Assembly: GCA_026390585.1 (NCBI GenBank)
Contig: JAPLFP010000212.1
Coordinates: 1-45,382 of the forward strand
Reading direction: 5' to 3'
DNA length: 45,382 nucleotides
Source of the DNA: Ignavibacteriales bacterium
Lineage (GTDB): Bacteria > Bacteroidota > Ignavibacteria > UBA10030
Each line of letters opens with the position of its first letter. The first letter of the stretch is position 1. The notes under the pieces are model-generated. The model was not told where the DNA came from, ran no database searches, and saw only the letters and a program-made list of their open reading frames with translations. Both the position numbers and the translations under genes were made by a program. Positions 7,695 through 16,183 of this stretch are shown one piece after another.

Positions 7695-10187
7695 GTGCTA
7701 TTCGGCCTGACATTGTTCTCTCTTTTGGTTCTTGTTCCCGATCAGCCGCGTGATAGCAGTCAAACTCTCAAGCTGAACGATCTCGAGTACTTCGAGACCC
7801 GTGGCCTGAATGTTCTGGTCTTCAGCAATTGGTACAACGATCTCTTCAGTGATTCCAAGATGAGCGGGATCGAGATCATCCATCACGGGGTGAGGAGTGC
7901 GACAAATGGAGATGTCAGGCTCAATCCGACGCCGGAACAGTGGGATCCCATCCCGCAATTTGTGAAGCGGAACGTCGACAAGAATGCCGGGTTCATTGAG
8001 GCGTTTCTTCGATACCCTACATACGATTTCGCGTACTCAATCAAAGTCGAGTTACATGAGGAGGGAATCGCCATTTCCGTCAACCTTGAAAAGCCGCTTC
8101 CTCAAACCCTGGAAGGGCGGGCCGGATTCAACCTTGAATTCCTGCCGTCTGCCTACTTCAAGAAGACCTATCTGATGGACAGCACGAGCGGATTCTTTCC
8201 ACGGTATCCCGGTGGACCGATGGAAAGACAGAACTCGGGTCTTGTCGAGCCAAAGCCTATTGCGTCTGGGAGCACACTTATCCTTGCGCCGGAAGATCCT
8301 ACGAGGCGTATCACAATACAGTCGAAATCCACGCACGTGATGCTGTTTGACGGCCGCAACAAGGCCCAGAACGGATGGTTCGTGGTTCGCTCGATTCTGC
8401 CTCCAAAGAAAGCCGGCAAAGTGATCGAGTGGTTCCTGACTGCCAGTACCATCCCGAACTGGACGCGCCCGCCGGTAATCACCTATTCGCAGGCTGGTTA
8501 TCATCCGGATCAGAAAAAGATCGCGGTCATCGAACTCGACAAGAATAATCGCCCCGCATCATCCGCTCGTGTGCTCAGAATCTCCGGGAAAGGGGAGGAG
8601 ACAGAAGTGTTTAAGTCGGAGGTGAAAGTATGGGGACGATATCTTTGCTACAACTATGCCACGTTCGACTTCACGCCTCTAAAAGAGAACGGGCTGTACG
8701 TCCTGGAATATGGTGCTCAGCGCACAACCGCGTTGAGGATTGCACCCGATGTCTACGAAAGCGCGTGGCACCCTACCCTCGATGTCTTCTTTCCCGTGCA
8801 GATGGATCATATGCGTGTCAGAGAAGCGTATCGAGTCTGGCATGGAGCGTCGCATCTTGACGATGCATTGCAGGCACCAGTGAATCACGAGCACTTCGAT
8901 CTTTATGCACAAGGTCCGACGACCGACACGCGATACAAGCCTGGAGAGCATATCCCCGGCCTCAATGTGGGAGGGTGGTTCGATGCGGGTGATTTTGATA
9001 TCCGGACGCAAACGCACTATGCGACCATTCTCAGCATGGTTCAGACCTGGGAAACCTTCCGTCCCGAGCGAGATGAGACGAGCATCAATCAGCGGAAGCG
9101 CTCGGTGGAGATTCATCACCCGGACGGAGTCCCAGATCTCCTGCAACAAATAGAACATGGAACATTGCAGCTCGTGGCCCAGCAAAGAGCCGTAGGTCAC
9201 GCCATCGCTGGTATCATCGAATCGCATCTGTCTCAATACAGACACCTGGGAGATGCAGTCACCTCGACCGACAACCTCGTCTTCAATCCAAAATTGGATA
9301 GCCTTGAGACAAATGGATCAAACAGCGGAGCGTTTGACGATCGCTGGGCATTCACAAGCAAGTCGAGCGCGTTGAATTACGGTTCCTCGGCTGCACTTGC
9401 GGCTGCGTCGCGGGCTTTGTGTGGCTACAATGATACGTTGGCATCGGAGTGCCTGGCAACTGCAAAACGAATTTGGGATGAAGAACAAAGCCACCCGCCA
9501 GATGTTTTTCGCCATGGGAACACGACTGGAGGCGTACTGGAGGACGAGGCGCTCAAAGCGGCTGTAGAGCTCCTGATTTGCTCGAAGGACGATCGATATG
9601 CACGGAAGATACGTGAGTTGTTGCCTCACATCGAAACCAATTTTGACCGGGTGGCGGCCATAGCTGTGCGAGCCGTTCCGTTCATGGACGGTCAGTACGT
9701 GAAGAAGATGGAGCCACTGGTGAAGGGATACAAAGAGCGAGGGGATAAGCTCTATGAACAAAATCCTTTTGGGGTTCCGATCTCAACCGGCGGTTGGGGA
9801 GGAAGCAGCTACGTGGTTGGCTTTGCCAACACGAGCTATCTTCTGCACAAAGCTTTTCCAAACATCGTTGGGTCTGAATTCACCTTGAGGGGGTTAGGAT
9901 ATCTCTACGGTTGTCATCCCGGCACTGCACTATCGTTTGTGTCGGGGGTCGGAGCTGATTCAAAAATGGTGGCCTACGGGAACAATCGGGCAGACTATTC
10001 CTTCATCGCGGGGGGTGTTGTTCCGGGTGTCGTCATTGTGCAACCCGATTTTCCGGAGAACAAAGAAGACTGGCCGTTCTTATGGGGAGAAAACGAGTAT
10101 GTTATCGGTCTTGCCGCCAGCTATCTCTATCTTGTCCATGCTGCAAACGACCTCATGAATGAAGAATCACGCAGGACTTCCCATTGA
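7695..10187 (+). CDS. Glycoside hydrolase family 9 enzyme with N-terminal Ig-like domain, exported
   Basis: The protein has 830 residues. The frame is open from 7578 inside the GH67 gene, but GTG 7695 is the likely start: it has AAGGAG with a 5 nt spacer and leads directly into a signal peptide (LFGLTLFSLLVLVP). After about 250 residues of unrecognised beta-rich sequence comes a CelD-type Ig-like domain (about 258-345, AGYHPDQKKIAVIEL), then the GH9 (alpha/alpha)6 barrel. GGWFDAGDFD supplies the conserved aspartates D430 and D433, and WGENEYVIGLAASYL supplies the acid E801. GH9 enzymes invert and mostly cut beta-1,4 glucans, but some act on other beta-glycans. The GH67 neighbour suggests a xylan- or glucuronoglycan-related substrate. 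The long N-terminal extension is unusual. Confidence 0.9.
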   Translation: MLFGLTLFSLLVLVPDQPRDSSQTLKLNDLEYFETRGLNVLVFSNWYNDLFSDSKMSGIEIIHHGVRSATNGDVRLNPTPEQWDPIPQFVKRNVDKNAGFIEAFLRYPTYDFAYSIKVELHEEGIAISVNLEKPLPQTLEGRAGFNLEFLPSAYFKKTYLMDSTSGFFPRYPGGPMERQNSGLVEPKPIASGSTLILAPEDPTRRITIQSKSTHVMLFDGRNKAQNGWFVVRSILPPKKAGKVIEWFLTASTIPNWTRPPVITYSQAGYHPDQKKIAVIELDKNNRPASSARVLRISGKGEETEVFKSEVKVWGRYLCYNYATFDFTPLKENGLYVLEYGAQRTTALRIAPDVYESAWHPTLDVFFPVQMDHMRVREAYRVWHGASHLDDALQAPVNHEHFDLYAQGPTTDTRYKPGEHIPGLNVGGWFDAGDFDIRTQTHYATILSMVQTWETFRPERDETSINQRKRSVEIHHPDGVPDLLQQIEHGTLQLVAQQRAVGHAIAGIIESHLSQYRHLGDAVTSTDNLVFNPKLDSLETNGSNSGAFDDRWAFTSKSSALNYGSSAALAAASRALCGYNDTLASECLATAKRIWDEEQSHPPDVFRHGNTTGGVLEDEALKAAVELLICSKDDRYARKIRELLPHIETNFDRVAAIAVRAVPFMDGQYVKKMEPLVKGYKERGDKLYEQNPFGVPISTGGWGGSSYVVGFANTSYLLHKAFPNIVGSEFTLRGLGYLYGCHPGTALSFVSGVGADSKMVAYGNNRADYSFIAGGVVPGVVIVQPDFPENKEDWPFLWGENEYVIGLAASYLYLVHAANDLMNEESRRTSH

Positions 10188-10281
10188 GGAGCTATTGATC
10201 TGAGACGAAATCGTATAGGATACTCCAATTAGTGTCCGCGGGATGCAATGAGTATAAACTGCCAGTGTCGTATTGTTCGTA

Positions 10282-11379
10282 CTATTCCACAGGTGACGAA
10301 ACAGAACCATCGCGGTGTAGGTAGCCGAACCATTCTCCATGTTGCGGATCCGGAAAATGGGTGAATGACCAAGCATGCACCCGCTCGTACCATTGCTCGT
10401 AAAGAGAATCGCCGGTCAGGTGATGAGCGAGGAGAAGCGCATAGAGAGCCTCGGTATGCGGCCACCAGAGCTTCATGTCCCATTCGAGTTGTTCCGTCGG
10501 CCTTCCCTCCACGTCGACGAAGTACAAAATGCCGCCGAATTCTTTGTCCCATCCCAGCTCGAGTGACCAGTTGAGCACGTCCAGAGCGCTGCGGAGAAGC
10601 GACTGATCATTCCTGTAACGGGCTTCATGCATCATGAACCAGCTCGTCTCAATGGCATGCCCCGGATTGATGCACCGCCCTTCGGGGGAGTCCAACCTTT
10701 CACCCTTTGGCCCGACGATCTCGAACAATGCCTTCTGCTCTGGTTTCATGAAGTGATGGAGCACTTCGTACAGCGATTGATCAACGACTTCTTTGTACAG
10801 CGGGTCATCATCGACTTTTCGAAGTTCCTGTGTTGTCGCGAGAAGGATCATCGGCATGGCATGAGCCTTCGTCACCCTGGTTTCCGGAATCAACTTTGGT
10901 GTCAGGCGACCGGGATTCCTGTACAACTCGATGATCATTCGATACATCTCTTTGGCTTTCCGAAGAGCTTGCTGGTCGCCGCTTGCCTTTGAATACTCCG
11001 CACATGCGATTGCACCAAACGTCTCCGTAAAGAGATAGCGACTCTTGCGCAGAGGTCGGCCGTCACGCGTCACCACGAAAAACATACGTCCGTCTGCATC
11101 GAAGCCATACCTGGTCATGAACTCATATCCACTTCGCGCAGCGTCGAGCCACTCCGAACGCCGCTCAACTTCATTGTACAACTTCGAGAATGTCCACACT
11201 GCCCGACACTGGATCCACATCGCCTTGTCGGTGTTGTAGACCGAACCGTCACGGTCGAGACAATTGAGGAAGCCACCATACTGCGGGTCAGGTGCATGCT
11301 TCAACCAGAAGGGGATTACGTCCTCCAGGAGCGAATTCCGATAGTGCTGTGTGAGCTCTTGTATTCTTTCGGTTCTCAT
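10282..11379 (-). CDS. AGE-family sugar 2-epimerase-like protein, apparently short at the C terminus
   Basis: This 365-residue protein belongs to the N-acylglucosamine 2-epimerase family, an (alpha/alpha)6 barrel that epimerises sugars such as N-acetylglucosamine, cellobiose or mannose at C2. Family features are visible: FWLKHAPDPQYGGFLNCLDRDG near the N terminus, GHAIETSWFMMHEA around residue 240, WPHTEALYALL, and FPDPQHGEWFGYLHRDGSV at the end. Family members normally continue about 25-30 residues with a KG..FKG.FH.PR-type tail that carries a conserved histidine. Here the frame stops after SSPVE, and another frame just beyond reads HCIPRTLI, so the tail may have been lost by indels. It is cytoplasmic and last in the minus-strand cluster, 46 nt after the previous gene. 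Confidence 0.88.
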   Translation of the reverse strand: MRTERIQELTQHYRNSLLEDVIPFWLKHAPDPQYGGFLNCLDRDGSVYNTDKAMWIQCRAVWTFSKLYNEVERRSEWLDAARSGYEFMTRYGFDADGRMFFVVTRDGRPLRKSRYLFTETFGAIACAEYSKASGDQQALRKAKEMYRMIIELYRNPGRLTPKLIPETRVTKAHAMPMILLATTQELRKVDDDPLYKEVVDQSLYEVLHHFMKPEQKALFEIVGPKGERLDSPEGRCINPGHAIETSWFMMHEARYRNDQSLLRSALDVLNWSLELGWDKEFGGILYFVDVEGRPTEQLEWDMKLWWPHTEALYALLLAHHLTGDSLYEQWYERVHAWSFTHFPDPQHGEWFGYLHRDGSVSSPVE

Positions 11380-11425
11380 TGAACTCTGTTGTGGTCAATC
11401 GCAGTGATATGGAAGCGACATTTGA

Positions 11426-13933
11426 CTAAGCCTTTTGAATCCTGATTGTGTAGCGTGATGCGGCGGGCAATGAAAAGAACCCCTGGCCGGTCGTCTGATG
11501 CCATTCTGCAAAGACCTTCCGGTTGTCGACAAACACGGCCGGAAGCTCAGGGGAGAAGAAAGCGACATCGACGAATCCTAATGGCTCAATTACTATCTCA
11601 ACAACATCGCGCCGGCGATCGGAGTTCAGCAGCTTTGCATTAGCTACTTCTGTGAAATGAAGAAGTGGCGTCTTGCTTCCGTAGAGCGCCGTTACGATGT
11701 GATCGCCCGGTGTCTGGTGATGGATCGGTATCTTCGTGCTCCCTTCGATGATCGTGTCGTTGACGACAAGACTCTCGAAGTGCGGTCCACCGTAAATGCT
11801 TTCGAAAGACCAAGATGACCCTCGCCACCGAATGTTTTCCAACCGCGCTGCCGGGACGGGAAGAGAAAGAGGAAGATGCGTGATGCCGCCAGGATCAAAC
11901 TCAAATCCCACGATGGATTCGCGAATACCACGCAACCACGACGTGACGCAATTGAGGTTTGACGCACTCCCGTGGCGCTCCCATGCGCGGCTATCATTTT
12001 CCCGGAATCCCTTCAGAGTGAGAAATTCAGGACAATAACCCAACCTGGACAAAGCCTCTTCGGCGCGTCCCAACCATCGCATAATGGGACCTGCGTTGCC
12101 AGCCCTTCGAAACAATTTGAGTGCGTACAAATCCCAATGCGGATACCACGAATCGAGAACGTCTTCTCCTGATGGCCCCGTCTCGGTCAACGGTATGACT
12201 CTCATCCCGGCGTCGGTGACCAATTCGCGGGCAATGAATGCAGCGGCTTCCTGGAGATGGGGTCTGATGAGCGGCAAACCCAATGACGATTGCAGGAACA
12301 GTAATGCAAAAAGAGGGTGGAAGCGACTCCGAGTGTTTGCATCTGAATTGATCGAGTCGACGAAAAATCCTGCTTCCTTATCCCAATAATTTGCGCTGAA
12401 GTTCTGTGCAATCATCGCGGCCGCAGCGCTGGTGCGTTCTTCGAGCTTGCCGTCACCGATCTGTCGTGCAATGTTTTCGAGAATCCGGCAGAGAGCATAC
12501 CAGCTTCCGACCTCCATGCAAACGGCGCTCTCTTCGCCTCTGCCGAAAGCAGATAACAGGTCGGGGTAGAAACCCTCTCCCTTCACCAGACCTTCTCTCA
12601 GTATCTGCTGTTCGGAGTCTTCGAACCGCGCAATGAACGATGGAAGTGACTGTTTGAGCAGATCGTCATCGTTGGTCTCGAGGAAAGCTTCGTAGACAAG
12701 AGCAGCCTGGAGAAACTCAATGCCGCCTGGTGATGGAGTATCGAGCGGGAGTAGAGCTCGAGTCCATCGGGCCGGGATTCGCCCGGCCTCATCTCGATGT
12801 TGCTCGATGAAACGCACGGTCCTCAAAACGTTTGAGTGATCTCCCCACCGCAGTGCCTCCTGCATGGTCACAAGTGCATCCCATGCCCAGATCCAGTAAT
12901 AGCGCCCTGGGCATGCTCGGGGAATTCCACAATCACGAACAATGCATGACTCAACGAGTCCGGGAACAGTTGTGGCGAACTCTTCAAGGTGTGGAAACCC
13001 CGGCAGTGCGAGTCTGGACAGAGCCGGTCGCTCAGGTGACGCCTCACTCTCTGCAACTGGGGCTTCAGCTTGGTCCGAGCAACGGATGGTGAATTGCGTT
13101 GCTCTGCCCGGCTGCATGGTCTGCTCAAAGATCCATGCTTCCGCCGTTTCGCGGAGAGAGCAACCAACACCTCCAAATGTAATGACCGCTCCCGCATCGT
13201 AGAGCGCGAGGTCAGTATTTTGAAATTCGGGACGCAGATCGTCACGCGTGGCAAGACCTGAGAGCTTTGAAGTGTTGAAAATCTTCTTCCGGACAGGCTC
13301 CGGGATAAGAAAGTCCCCCGCGTACGGTCCAGTCTGATCAAGCCATTTCTGGAGCATGATGCGGTCCCGAAAACCCGTTACCACCTTTCCACCTACGGAC
13401 CAAAGTGAACTCCAGGTTCTCTCCCCGTGGACTGCGGTGAACGTGCTTTGCTTATCCAATCGCATGCACAGCGTTGGGGTTACCTCAGTCGACGACGAAC
13501 ACCGAACCACCAGCGTTCGGCCTTTGGCGGCGATGACAAGCGAACAGATCCCATCCGGCAGAATCGTTTCCGCTTCAATGCGCGTCGGCCGCCAATCGAC
13601 ATCACTGGTCTGTAGCGTGTACTCTTTGTTATCAATTCGAACTGAGAAGGTTAGCACTCCGGACTCGCGAACTAGAGTCCGCGAGTTCTTGCTCACGGGT
13701 TGAAGCCCGTGATATCCCACTTCGGTGATTCCATGTTCTGCAGAGACGAACGCGTACATGCGGTCGTGCGAAATCCAGCAACCTTTATCCACGAGGTCCA
13801 CGTTCCATCGAAATCGGCCACAGCCCCATCCGGGAACATCCACGATACCTGAAAGCGCTTCCGGACTTGCAGTTCTGGCAGGCTCTCGGTAAAACAAATG
13901 CACCAAATGATTGTAGCTTTGTCGGTTTGACAT
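11426..13933 (-). CDS. Six-hairpin (alpha/alpha)6-barrel glycosidase-like protein
   Basis: This protein of about 835 residues resembles clan GH-G/GH-L type glycosidases (trehalase, GH63, rhamnosidase-like folds), but I cannot place it in a numbered family. An N-terminal beta-sandwich contains ITEVGYHGLQPVSKNSR. The barrel begins near CPGRYYWIWAWDALVTMQEAL, where the aspartate in WAWD is the likely general acid position by analogy with GH63. The C-terminal beta domain includes WRGSSWSFESIYGGPHFESL. There is no signal peptide, so it is cytoplasmic. The frame is open to a GTG at 14008; I prefer ATG 13933 because protein-like sequence begins soon after it, although no clear ribosome site is visible. 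It overlaps the upstream gene by about 241 nt in a different frame. It probably cleaves imported oligosaccharides. Confidence 0.8.
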   Translation of the reverse strand: MSNRQSYNHLVHLFYREPARTASPEALSGIVDVPGWGCGRFRWNVDLVDKGCWISHDRMYAFVSAEHGITEVGYHGLQPVSKNSRTLVRESGVLTFSVRIDNKEYTLQTSDVDWRPTRIEAETILPDGICSLVIAAKGRTLVVRCSSSTEVTPTLCMRLDKQSTFTAVHGERTWSSLWSVGGKVVTGFRDRIMLQKWLDQTGPYAGDFLIPEPVRKKIFNTSKLSGLATRDDLRPEFQNTDLALYDAGAVITFGGVGCSLRETAEAWIFEQTMQPGRATQFTIRCSDQAEAPVAESEASPERPALSRLALPGFPHLEEFATTVPGLVESCIVRDCGIPRACPGRYYWIWAWDALVTMQEALRWGDHSNVLRTVRFIEQHRDEAGRIPARWTRALLPLDTPSPGGIEFLQAALVYEAFLETNDDDLLKQSLPSFIARFEDSEQQILREGLVKGEGFYPDLLSAFGRGEESAVCMEVGSWYALCRILENIARQIGDGKLEERTSAAAAMIAQNFSANYWDKEAGFFVDSINSDANTRSRFHPLFALLFLQSSLGLPLIRPHLQEAAAFIARELVTDAGMRVIPLTETGPSGEDVLDSWYPHWDLYALKLFRRAGNAGPIMRWLGRAEEALSRLGYCPEFLTLKGFRENDSRAWERHGSASNLNCVTSWLRGIRESIVGFEFDPGGITHLPLSLPVPAARLENIRWRGSSWSFESIYGGPHFESLVVNDTIIEGSTKIPIHHQTPGDHIVTALYGSKTPLLHFTEVANAKLLNSDRRRDVVEIVIEPLGFVDVAFFSPELPAVFVDNRKVFAEWHQTTGQGFFSLPAASRYTIRIQKA

Positions 13934-15843
13934 GCGATGCGGAGAAATTTGTCTCTGTCGCCGCTGTTTGGGTACGCGGGGACGAAAGCGGACAAACCAG
14001 TCTCCCACGTCACCTTCTGCGGTGAAACGGAAACGAGGACGCTCGGGCGGTTGCTTCCTGCCCCGATTTTGAAACTGAGAGCTCGTCCGTTACCGAATTG
14101 GTTGAACTCTTCATGCGAATGCAGGTTCCATTCGATCCTCGCTGATTTGGCGAGAGTTACGACATCGGCTCCGAGGATGTATCGGTCGGGTTCCACAAAG
14201 ATGCTTCGACGGAGCAGTTGCACGCCAAGATGTGGCAGATACGAGCGAGCAAGGTCGACGGTGGCAGCAAGAGTACTTCCCGCTGTTTTGATGTCGGCCA
14301 TCGGTGCATGGCAAGACGGAGGGACAAAGTCCGGCATCCAAACAGCTGAATCTCCAATTTGCCCCTTGCCATCGATCGTGACGATGTTTTGCAGTGATGT
14401 GTCGCGCCGATAAACGGGCCCTGGACCGGAAATCACTAGCGAGCCTTTCTGATACAAGAGGAATGAACCGTTGCACGGGTCGCTGTGCCCGTATCCTCCG
14501 GTGATTCCTGCTTCATAGCGGTGATTGCCAAGCGGCAGTCCGGAACGAAAAGTGAAAAGGGAATCGGATGTTCGGACGAAAATCTGCATCCCGTCTAGGA
14601 AGGCAATTGTGCCGTCACGGGTGCGAACAGGCTGGACGTGTTCAGAGAGCCAGAGGTATTCATAAACTCTTCGTCTCGCGGGAGCGTTTCGGAAATCCAC
14701 GCCATCGACAGGCAAATCGCGCAGAAAATCACCCAGCCAACGAGCCTCTCCTGATCCGGTCTGTGCAGCAATCAGGTAGTGACACCAGCTGTCGCCCCCC
14801 ACGCGGTATTGCGGGTCGCCAAAGGTCACGCCACGCAGTCCATCCGGTGAGGTCGCAGCAGCGCGAAACACTGAAGCATTGCTCATCACAGTGGTTTGAG
14901 GCCAAAGGTTGAGGCCACCACCACTCCGCAGGAGCTCCAACCACCGCAGGAGGAAACCAAATTCATAAATCCAGAGATTGATGCCATGCGGGAAGAATCC
15001 ATCTTCAGGAAGCGTGGAAAGAACAAGCTTGAGAACGCCGGCAAGATGACTTGCCCATTCGCGGGCCCGCGGATGTGTGTCCCAGAAAAGCAGGGAGAAG
15101 GCGAGCAAACCCATTCCGCAGCCGAGGTAGTGAGCCTGTGCATAGTCTTCACGCTTGTAACCAAGATGATTCCAGCAGATGTCGGCAATTTCCCAAAGGC
15201 GCTTTCGGACACGCTGTTCGTCAACTGTGCTCAGATGGTGGAAGAGCCAGTCATATCCTACGCTCAAGAGGAAGAGCGTTTCTCCTGATTGCGTGTCGAT
15301 GGCGAGCGGAGCAAAGCCGGGTTGCTCAGTCAGAACGCAGTAGTCCAGTAGACTTTTGATCCCGCGCTCGACGTTTTCTGAAGATGGTTCGATGACAGCG
15401 AGAAATGCACCGATGAGGAGCCTGTCTTCCGGCGTGAGAGATTCAGGGCCATTGGGAATTTTTGATTCCGGTGTGACAACGAGCAATAGATCCCACCTTG
15501 AAATGAATTCGCGGATCCGTTCGAGGGGCTCGCTCCGCGCACCGGCTTGATCATGCTTCAGCGCTAAGAGATCGTTCTCGTTGATCAACAGCCGTGGGTG
15601 GCTCTGCAGCTTCTCTGCCGGAATGTCGAACAGGAATGGCGCAGGCTTGAGGGGACGGACTGCGTAGAACTGAGCTTCGAATGGAACAAGCTTGGGGTCT
15701 TCTATGCTCACGATGATTTGTTCTGAATGCACGGAGCTGATTTTCGTTACCGCGCGGAGAACATGCCGATCAAGCTCATCCCCCCAGAATTGGAATTCCA
15801 GTCCAGTCTCTGTCTCGCCGGCCTTGAGGTTTGCCAAAGGCAT
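13693..15843 (-). CDS. Heparinase II/III-like protein (putative polysaccharide lyase)
   Basis: This 716-residue protein has an N-terminal beta segment, an (alpha/alpha) toroid (about 85-370, with DWLFHHLSTVDEQRVRKRL and YAQAHYLGCGMGLLAFSL) and a C-terminal beta-sandwich. The second domain opens with ITGGYGHSDPCNGSFLLYQ, the GHSDP.NGSF pattern of heparinase II/III C-terminal domains. Such lyases split uronic-acid glycosidic bonds by beta-elimination; Y and H in the toroid are the likely catalytic residues, but I cannot assign them safely. No signal peptide is present. Both ends are odd. Protein-like sequence without any start codon continues upstream of ATG 15843 to a TAA near 15970, and the last ~60 residues lie over the next gene and look unlike a domain. 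Frame errors or decay are possible. Confidence 0.8.
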   Translation of the reverse strand: MPLANLKAGETETGLEFQFWGDELDRHVLRAVTKISSVHSEQIIVSIEDPKLVPFEAQFYAVRPLKPAPFLFDIPAEKLQSHPRLLINENDLLALKHDQAGARSEPLERIREFISRWDLLLVVTPESKIPNGPESLTPEDRLLIGAFLAVIEPSSENVERGIKSLLDYCVLTEQPGFAPLAIDTQSGETLFLLSVGYDWLFHHLSTVDEQRVRKRLWEIADICWNHLGYKREDYAQAHYLGCGMGLLAFSLLFWDTHPRAREWASHLAGVLKLVLSTLPEDGFFPHGINLWIYEFGFLLRWLELLRSGGGLNLWPQTTVMSNASVFRAAATSPDGLRGVTFGDPQYRVGGDSWCHYLIAAQTGSGEARWLGDFLRDLPVDGVDFRNAPARRRVYEYLWLSEHVQPVRTRDGTIAFLDGMQIFVRTSDSLFTFRSGLPLGNHRYEAGITGGYGHSDPCNGSFLLYQKGSLVISGPGPVYRRDTSLQNIVTIDGKGQIGDSAVWMPDFVPPSCHAPMADIKTAGSTLAATVDLARSYLPHLGVQLLRRSIFVEPDRYILGADVVTLAKSARIEWNLHSHEEFNQFGNGRALSFKIGAGSNRPSVLVSVSPQKVTWETGLSAFVPAYPNSGDRDKFLRIACQTDKATIIWCICFTESLPELQVRKRFQVSWMFPDGAVADFDGTWTSWIKVAGFRTTACTRSSLQNMESPKWDITGFNP

Positions 15844-16183
15844 GGGCGGGATGCCGTGCCACCCGGGCCAGGGACCGACGCGTAAGCCCGGAGGTTGTTG
15901 CTGGAACTGGAAATTCGGGAACGTGTATGGGCGCCTTGCATCACTGTGGACTGCATAGCGACAATGTTCTTACAGTGGATATTTCGAAGAGTTGAACGAA
16001 ATGAGAACTATCGTATCTGCACCCTCAGCGGCAGAGGCTGGAGCGACATACTGAATCCCCGTGTTGCTCGCAAGCGTTAGAGACGCAGTTCCGAGCAGCG
16101 TTACGGGGTCAACAGGGGGGATATTTGAGATGGAGTCGGTTATCACGAAAAGGTGTTTTGCTGTGATCCACCATAGATCGCCG
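15844..16183 (-). other. Interrupted coding-like stretch between two cluster genes
   Basis: No complete gene is seen here, but the minus strand reads protein-like in one frame on both sides of a TAA at about 15970-15972. From 16236 to 15970 the frame gives NIPPVDPVTLLGTASLTLAS and then IQYVAPASAAEGADTIVLIS, which resembles an Ig-like beta domain. After the stop the same frame runs into the heparinase-like gene with no start codon. The first half may be a frameshifted C-terminal extension of the 16184-18247 gene, or a fragment of a lost gene. Confidence 0.4.
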
